Below, piece after piece: positions 59,700-64,000 of a DNA stretch of 64,000 nucleotides. The notes beneath the pieces were generated by a model. That model made no database searches. It was not told the DNA's origin and saw nothing but the letters and a program-made list of their open reading frames with translations. The position numbers and the translations under genes were made by a program. The DNA is from SZUA-309 sp050185825 (GTDB lineage Bacteria; Pseudomonadota; Gammaproteobacteria; Pseudomonadales; Azotimanducaceae): contig JBFWZA010000001.1 in NCBI GenBank assembly GCA_050185825.1, positions 124,001 to 188,000 of the forward strand, given 5' to 3'. The stretch's first letter is position 1. Every line of letters starts with the position of its first letter.

Positions 59700-60700
59700 T
59701 CGTCGACGCCCTCGTCCGCAAGTCCGTGGCCGCGCAGCCACCGTTCCTGCGCGTCGCGCATCACGCGATAGATGCGTTCCGTCGCCTCCGGCACCGTGGT
59801 GCCCGCCTCGAACCGGATCGGCTCGAGCACCTCCGCCGAGACCGGGCCTGGCGTCGCTTCCCGTACGCCCGGCGGGCGGATGGCGCGCAGCCCGCCCAGA
59901 TAGACGGGCACCACCGGCACGTTCTTCTCGAGCGCCAGAATCGCAACACCGTGCTTGAAGCGGGACATCCGCCGGCCACGGGCCCGCGTGCCCTCCGGAA
60001 ACAGCATGAGGTTGGCGCCCCGATCCAGCAGCCACTTCGGGTAGTCGAGCGTGCGTGAGCCGCCACCGCGGCGGATGGGATAGGCGCCGTTCACCAGCGC
60101 CTGATACCAGGGCCGCAGCGTGATCTCCTTGCGCCCCTTGATGAACCAGCGGTCCGCCGCCGCACCGAAGAAGAGATTGCTGCGGATCCGCCAGGGGATG
60201 GCCTTCAGCAGGCAGTACTGGTCGAAATGGCTGGCGTGGTTGGCGACGATGATGCACGGGCCCCGGATCTCCCGGAACCGCACCTTGCCGGTGATCCGAT
60301 GCTCCGTGAAGTACTTTCGCGACCAGCGGCCGAACGCATAGTCGTACATGAGCAGGCGCACGAGCCGCGCCCACCAGCGCACCTGCCAGCGGAACGGGCC
60401 TTCGGTCTCCGAGCTCTGGGAGAGCAGCCGCTGAAACACCTTCAGATCCACCGCCGGCAGGATCTCCGTCTCTGCGGTGGCGCTGAATTCCTGCGCCAGG
60501 GAGGACCGGTAGGCCGTGAAGTTGTCCGGGGCCTCGATGATGAGGCACTGGTCCCAGTCGCCCAGCAGCCGGTATGCCTCGAGCACCCGGCACTCCCAGC
60601 GCTCCACGGCCTCCTCGAGATCGATGAGGGTATACGGATCTTCGTTCACCGCGCGCATGCCGCGGGGGTGATCCCGGGCCAGCATCACGTAGTGTGGCAT
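59666..60700 (-). CDS. GYD domain-acyltransferase (PlsC-like) fusion
   Basis: A 344-residue protein in two parts. Residues ~1-90 form a GYD-type ferredoxin-fold domain (PHYVMLARDHPRGMRAVNEDPY, LLGDWDQCLIIEAPD). Residues ~110-320 form a PlsC-like 1-acyl-glycerol-3-phosphate acyltransferase with NHASHFDQY (the NHx4D-type catalytic motif), FPEGTRARG and PVVPVYLGGL. It would acylate lysophosphatidate or a related lipid acceptor at the membrane. The fusion with a GYD domain is uncommon. A separate GYD protein is encoded 6 bp upstream on the same strand, so the pair is one operon. Confidence 0.82.
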   Translation of the reverse strand: MPHYVMLARDHPRGMRAVNEDPYTLIDLEEAVERWECRVLEAYRLLGDWDQCLIIEAPDNFTAYRSSLAQEFSATAETEILPAVDLKVFQRLLSQSSETEGPFRWQVRWWARLVRLLMYDYAFGRWSRKYFTEHRITGKVRFREIRGPCIIVANHASHFDQYCLLKAIPWRIRSNLFFGAAADRWFIKGRKEITLRPWYQALVNGAYPIRRGGGSRTLDYPKWLLDRGANLMLFPEGTRARGRRMSRFKHGVAILALEKNVPVVPVYLGGLRAIRPPGVREATPGPVSAEVLEPIRFEAGTTVPEATERIYRVMRDAQERWLRGHGLADEGVDDQLSQANAVSR

Positions 60701-60706
60701 CGGCCC

Positions 60707-61021
60707 TTACCCGCCGGAATCGGCGTCCGTGTTGCGTGCGCACATCATGAGCACGAACTCGTTCACCGCCATGGCCGGCAGCGCCGTCACCCGGATGGTG
60801 CCCCGCGACTCGAGCTCGTGGGAGATGTTGGCCACCACCTCATTGCTCGGCGCTTCGATGACGTTGACGAAATCGTAGCCGCCGAGCACCGCATACTGGG
60901 ACCGCACCAGGGCGCCCATGGCGCGGATCTCCTCGTTGACGGCGTCCAGGCGCTCCGGGTTGTCCTTCAGCGTTCTGCGGCCTTCATCCGTCAGCGTGCT
61001 GAGCATGAGATAGGTCGGCAT
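60707..61021 (-). CDS. Stand-alone GYD domain protein
   Basis: A 104-residue GYD-domain protein (PF08734) with TYLMLSTLTDEGRRTLKDNPERL, QYAVLGGYDFVNVIEAPS and ALPAMAVNEFVLMM, the full family pattern. The start at 61021 has a GGGGAGG site. The family folds as a dimeric alpha/beta barrel, function unknown. It shares a sequence pattern with the N-terminal domain of the next gene (GYDFVNVIEAPS against GDWDQCLIIEAPD), so the two domains could pair. Confidence 0.82.
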   Translation of the reverse strand: MPTYLMLSTLTDEGRRTLKDNPERLDAVNEEIRAMGALVRSQYAVLGGYDFVNVIEAPSNEVVANISHELESRGTIRVTALPAMAVNEFVLMMCARNTDADSGG

Positions 61022-61175
61022 GGCCCCCTCCCCGGCGGACAGGCCTCTAGAGTGATCCTTCGTTGCCGGGCGGACAACCCCTGGAATCGATGCCGGCCGC
61101 CCGGAAAGGTCTGCCAGCCTGCCCTTCTCCGGCACGACGATCGCGGGTAAACTGCGCGTCCTGATTTCTGGTTTC

Positions 61176-61252
61176 AGGCGCGTAGCTCAGTTGGTTAGAG
61201 CGCTGTCTTGACATGGCAGAGGTCGGCGGTTCGAACCCGCCCGTGCCTACCA
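61176..61252 (+). tRNA. tRNA-Val (GAC)
   Basis: A 77-nt tRNA with encoded CCA. Acceptor AGGCGCG pairs with CGTGCCT (one G-U pair), and the anticodon stem CTGTC/GGCAG carries loop TTGACAT, anticodon GAC. D-arm GCTCAGTTGGTTAGAGC is regular. Its last 21 nt are repeated 104 bp downstream. Confidence 0.93.
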
Positions 61253-61335
61253 CTTCCCCTTTAGTTGTTCGGCAAATCCCTCCGATTCGAACTCATCACC
61301 GCCGACCTACGGTCGACGCCGGGTGCGGACCAGTC

Positions 61336-61357
61336 CGAACCCGCCCGTGCCTACCAC
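61336..61357. repeat. Partial duplicate of the tRNA-Val 3' end
   Basis: A perfect 22-bp copy of 61232-61253 (T-arm, 3' acceptor strand, CCA and one base more), 104 bp downstream. Similarity continues weakly beyond it, with TGTTCGGCA and TCCGATTC present after both copies. Direct repeats of a tRNA 3' end are typical traces of past integration or slippage. Confidence 0.7.
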
Positions 61358-61380
61358 CTTCCCCCTATCTGTTCGGCACC

Positions 61381-61953
61381 TCACTCCGATTCTTCCGCGA
61401 GCCGCGGCTCGGTGAAGCGCTCCGGATAACGACCGGTTTTGTCGGCATAGAATGTCCGAATGCGCGTCATATCTGCGCGCACGTCGCCGCTCGGTCGAAC
61501 GGCAGGACCGAGACCACCCCGTTTGCGCGCGTAGTCGAGATAACCAAGGACGATGGGCACGCCGGCCAGCCGGGCGATGTGATAGAAGCCTGATCGCCAG
61601 TGCTCCGCCCTTCCCCGGGTCCCTTCCGCCGGAACCGCCAGGATCAGGTCCGTCTCCTGTGCAAAGCGCGCTGCACTCTGCTCCACCAGGTTCGTCGACG
61701 TACTTTGCAGCGCCGGTATCCCGCCGAGCAACCGGTACAGCCAGCCGAGCGGGGAGTGGAACAGGGAAGCCTTGCCGAACCAGCGCAGCCGGATGTCCAG
61801 CGAGAACGCCATGGCCATCATCAGCACGAAGTCCCAGTTCGAGGTGTGGGGTGCCGCGATCAGCACGTAGCGCCTGGCTTCGGGCACGGGACCTTCGAAT
61901 GCCCACCCGCATGCGCGCAGAAAGGCCCGGCCGGCGACTTTCCGCACGCCCAC
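61381..61953 (-). CDS. PlsC-like acyltransferase, short form
   Basis: A 190-residue 1-acyl-glycerol-3-phosphate acyltransferase-like protein. The catalytic motif is changed to APHTSNWDFVLMMA (HTSNWD in place of NHxxxxD), followed by PAEGTRGRAEHWRSGFYHIA and VPIVLGYLDYARK. This compact subgroup with HTSNWD is common and lacks an N-terminal anchor. Predicted lipid acyltransferase. The 3' end is 24 bp from the duplicated tRNA segment. It is unrelated in sequence detail to the fusion acyltransferase nearby. Confidence 0.83.
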   Translation of the reverse strand: MGVRKVAGRAFLRACGWAFEGPVPEARRYVLIAAPHTSNWDFVLMMAMAFSLDIRLRWFGKASLFHSPLGWLYRLLGGIPALQSTSTNLVEQSAARFAQETDLILAVPAEGTRGRAEHWRSGFYHIARLAGVPIVLGYLDYARKRGGLGPAVRPSGDVRADMTRIRTFYADKTGRYPERFTEPRLAEESE

Positions 61954-62028
61954 ATAGTTCCCCTTCCAGTTCGAGGCGGCACTGATACCACAGAACCGGC
62001 CGCACCGAGAGAGAAATTCTCCGTGTCG

Positions 62029-62871
62029 CTACGGCGGGCCCACCACCTCACCCTGAATCTGCTTCAGCCACGCCCTCGGCGACATGCCCTTCTGCGCGGT
62101 AAACGCCCGGGACAGCGCGCTGGCGTTGGCGTATCCCACTTCGCTCGCCACGACGCTCACGGGCCTGCCGCGACGCAGCAGCGACTGCGCGAGGCCGAGA
62201 CGCCACTCGGCCAGATAGCTGCCTGGGGTCATGCCCACGATGTCCCGGAACCGCACCGCAAAGCGGGCACGCGACATGCCCGCCTCGCCCGCGAGCGCAT
62301 CCAGCGTCCAGGCCTGATCGGGTCTGGCGTGCATGGCGTTGATCGCCCTGGCGAGGCGCGCATCCGCCAGGCCCGCCAGCAGGCCCACCTCCATGAGCTT
62401 CCTGTCCATGAGCTCGCGGAAGAGCTGGATCAGCGCCACCTCGCTCAGCCGATCGAGCACGGCCTGTCGGCCGCAGTGGTCACCGGCCGCTTCCCTGAAG
62501 AGCAGGGTCAGCGTCGCGTCCAGATCCGGCGCCAAGGCGAGCGGCAGCACCGCGACCTCGGGCAGGGCCAGCCGCATCGGGTTGCCGCGTCCCACCCCGA
62601 AGTCCACGTTCGCGCACACCAGATCGGCGCCGTCGGGTCCCGGGTCGAGTGCGTGGGTCGTGGGGTTCAGATAGAAGATGACGCTGGGCTCGGAAACCTG
62701 CCGCGCCGCCGAGCCCGGTGCTGTCAGACGAACCGAGCCGCCACGCAGCACGTGCATATGGCCGACCCCTTCGTCCTCGCGGTGAAACACGCACTGGCGG
62801 ATGCGCCCCGAATGGAATACCTCGGCGCGGAGATCGAAACGTTCGAGCAGCCAGACCAGTCGATCCTGCAT
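62029..62871 (-). CDS. AraC-family transcriptional regulator
   Basis: A 280-residue regulator with an N-terminal cupin-type sensor (HREDEGVGHMHVLRGGSVRL, AxNVDFG) and a C-terminal AraC double helix-turn-helix: TLDALAGEAGMSRARFAVRFRDIVGMTPGSYL, then VASEVGYANASALSRAFTAQKGMSPRAW. This cupin_6-AraC class often controls a neighbouring stress or detoxification gene. It is divergent from the cytochrome P460 gene, and an inverted repeat lies just upstream of its ATG. It probably controls itself and P460. Confidence 0.88.
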   Translation of the reverse strand: MQDRLVWLLERFDLRAEVFHSGRIRQCVFHREDEGVGHMHVLRGGSVRLTAPGSAARQVSEPSVIFYLNPTTHALDPGPDGADLVCANVDFGVGRGNPMRLALPEVAVLPLALAPDLDATLTLLFREAAGDHCGRQAVLDRLSEVALIQLFRELMDRKLMEVGLLAGLADARLARAINAMHARPDQAWTLDALAGEAGMSRARFAVRFRDIVGMTPGSYLAEWRLGLAQSLLRRGRPVSVVASEVGYANASALSRAFTAQKGMSPRAWLKQIQGEVVGPP

Positions 62872-62873
62872 AT

Positions 62874-62923
62874 TCGATACTTCAGGGTAATTTAATAGGC
62901 ATGAATGATACCTAAAGTATCGA
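62874..62923. promoter_or_regulatory. Inverted repeats between araC-type gene and P460
   Basis: TCGATACTT (62874-62882) and AAGTATCGA (62915-62923) are perfect inverted copies. The right copy shares bases with a second inverted pair, GATAC-CTAAA-GTATC (62907-62921). The set begins 3 bp upstream of the AraC-type start codon and ends 47 bp before the P460 start, as expected for a shared operator. Confidence 0.6.
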
Positions 62924-62970
62924 GGTGTCGGTCAATATGGCGCTCCCATTCATCGCCCAGGAGACGCCCC

Positions 62971-63609
62971 GTGCGCTACCGAACGACCCTGATACTCACC
63001 GGCATCACCCTGCTCGGCGGCATCGCCGGAATCGCCACCAGCCTCGCATCCTCACCGCCCGAGTACCCGGACGTGGAGGTCGGCCCGCAGTTCACCCCAT
63101 CCGGAGAGCTCGAGCTTCCGGACGGCTTCCGGCAGTGGGTGTTCATCGGCTCGCCGTTGACCCCGCACGGGCTCAACAACGGCGAGGCCGGTTTTCCCGA
63201 ATTCCACAACGTCTACGTGGAGCCCGCCGCCTATGACTACTACGTCCGGAACGGCCGCTGGCCGGAAGGCGCCATGATGGTGAAGGAGCTGCAGCTCACC
63301 CAGCCCGGCACCTTCCCCGACGGCTCCCGCACCGAGGTCTCCGGACGTGGGTATTTCCCGGGCATCCCCAACGGGATGGATGTCTCGGTGAAGGACAGCC
63401 GGCGCTTTCCGGACACCAACGGCTGGGGGTTCTTCAATTTCGGCCATCACGCGCCGCCCTACCTGGCCACGGCGAAGGAAGCGCCGGTGGCCGCCTGCGC
63501 GGGCTGCCACATGGCCAGTGCCCACGAGGACATGGTGTTCACCGGCTTCTACCAGCTGCTCGAGCCGCTCCCCGCCCGCACGGCGACCATGGGCGCGTTG
63601 AACCCCTGA
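62971..63609 (+). CDS. Cytochrome P460-family protein
   Basis: A 212-residue exported heme protein. The N-terminal helix (TLILTGITLLGGIAGIATSLA) is a signal peptide or anchor, and the c-type heme site is CAGCH at 176-180. The body has the family order: DGFRQWVFIGSPLTPHG, HNVYVEPAAYDYY, GAMMVKEL, FPDTNGWGFFNFG. In P460 proteins a Lys is cross-linked to the heme; K105 in MMVKEL is a candidate only. Some members oxidise hydroxylamine, while others (cytochrome c'-beta) bind NO. The start is GTG 62971 with AGGAGA upstream. A methionine sulfoxide reductase gene follows at 42 bp. Confidence 0.85.
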   Translation: MRYRTTLILTGITLLGGIAGIATSLASSPPEYPDVEVGPQFTPSGELELPDGFRQWVFIGSPLTPHGLNNGEAGFPEFHNVYVEPAAYDYYVRNGRWPEGAMMVKELQLTQPGTFPDGSRTEVSGRGYFPGIPNGMDVSVKDSRRFPDTNGWGFFNFGHHAPPYLATAKEAPVAACAGCHMASAHEDMVFTGFYQLLEPLPARTATMGALNP

Positions 63610-63651
63610 AAGTCCGCGGACTCTAATCCGCCAGCAGCCGAGGAACTGCTC

Positions 63652-64000
63652 ATGAACAGAATGCTGACACGACTGATCGCGCCCTTCGCCGCCAGCCTGC
63701 TGGCAGTCGGCGCGCTGGCGATGTCTACTACGGACAGGTTCGGTAACGACCAGACGGAGGCACCCCAGGTGAGCACCACGGACATCCAGCCGCAAAACCG
63801 GGACTACACCAGGCCGGAAGACGAGGTGCTCCGCAGGTCGCTCACGCCGCTGCAGTACCGGGTGACGCAGAAAGACGCCACCGAGCCGGCGTTCGACAAT
63901 CCCTACTGGAACGAGAAGCGCGACGGCATCTACGTGGACGTCGTGACCGGCGAGCCGCTGTTCTCGTCGACAGACAAGTACGACTCCGGGACGGGCTGGC
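63652..64000 (+). CDS. msrB: Exported peptide-methionine (R)-S-oxide reductase, 3' end missing
   Basis: The gene begins at ATG 63652 and runs off the window; 116 codons are visible. The N-terminus has a signal-like stretch (LIAPFAASLLAVGALAM). From residue ~60 the MsrB fold starts: LRRSLTPLQYRVTQKDATEPAF, then YWNEKRDGIYVDVVTGEPLF and SSTDKYDSGTGW, which is the MsrB signature just before its catalytic region. It would reduce methionine-R-sulfoxide in periplasmic proteins. Lying 42 bp after the P460 gene, it may share its transcript and its AraC-type control. Confidence 0.88.
   Translation, partial: MNRMLTRLIAPFAASLLAVGALAMSTTDRFGNDQTEAPQVSTTDIQPQNRDYTRPEDEVLRRSLTPLQYRVTQKDATEPAFDNPYWNEKRDGIYVDVVTGEPLFSSTDKYDSGTGW

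Noticed and set aside
58902..60743. A 613-codon frame over the acyltransferase fusion and DUF4336 genes
   Set aside because: It is in another frame of well-supported genes and shows no recognisable fold.

Overview
The window is about 64 kb of a GC-rich bacterial chromosome that reads as a heterotrophic gammaproteobacterium. The gene content points that way: puuB with homospermidine synthase, a CaiB/BaiF CoA-transferase, a GPH symporter, two D-aminoacylase-like amidohydrolases, a CYTH-CHAD protein and a cytochrome P460. I cannot name a genus from sequence alone. Both outer arms are high-GC with densely packed genes. A visibly more AT-rich block of about 19 kb sits between them and is a mobile element.

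Left arm (1-23.4 kb). A truncated DUF2126 protein is followed by a tandem universal stress protein, a ScyD/ScyE-like exported protein, a PEP-mutase-family lyase, an MFS transporter and a host-attachment-family protein. Next comes a catabolic run of D-aminoacylase-like amidohydrolase, helical protein, SDR dehydrogenase, amidohydrolase-2 and phytanoyl-CoA dioxygenase-like oxygenase. After that are a GFA-fold protein, a thioesterase, a YeeE/YedE transporter, a lipoprotein serine hydrolase with an overlapping cupin gene, a Gfo/Idh/MocA dehydrogenase, and a polyamine group (puuB, DUF1761, homospermidine synthase). A DUF1508 protein and a DUF900-type hydrolase lie next to the island.

Integrated element (23479-42614). 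A 29-bp perfect direct repeat of the 3' end of tRNA-Asp bounds the island. A tyrosine integrase lies next to the intact tRNA, and paired GTGTGCGCAAA-type repeats lie just inside both ends as candidate arm sites. The right part is the mobility module: integrase with an upstream zinc-motif gene, and a divergent operon of a small DNA-binding-like protein, an Xis-like protein and a RepA-like ATPase with a GGGACA-rich repeat region at its 3' end. The cargo is a complete type I restriction-modification system (hsdM-hsdS-hsdR) followed by a small second tyrosine recombinase, plus several unassigned cassettes. These are (a) a UPF0489 protein and a translationally coupled soluble/membrane pair, (b) DUF429, a small membrane protein and a Rap1a/Tai-type exported protein, (c) a four-gene overlapping cassette ending in a ClpP-fold periplasmic protein, and (d) a coupled pair of unknown proteins opposite an XRE regulator. 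No relaxase, type IV secretion, capsid or terminase genes are visible, so this looks like a defence island or phage-satellite-like element rather than a self-conjugative one.

Right arm (42.6-64 kb). tRNA-Asp and tRNA-Val(TAC) are followed by an ion channel, an amidase, a ChrR-like cupin, CYTH-CHAD, a membrane protein and an alpha/beta hydrolase. Then come an operon of D-aminoacylase-like hydrolase, CoA-transferase and GPH symporter, a carboxylesterase, an ABC exporter pair, an MBL-fold/EthD operon and a DUF4336 protein. The end holds a GYD-acyltransferase fusion next to a stand-alone GYD protein, tRNA-Val(GAC) with a duplicated 3' end, a second acyltransferase, an AraC regulator divergent from cytochrome P460, and a truncated msrB. 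The best candidates for undescribed biology are cassettes (a), (c) and (d) in the island.
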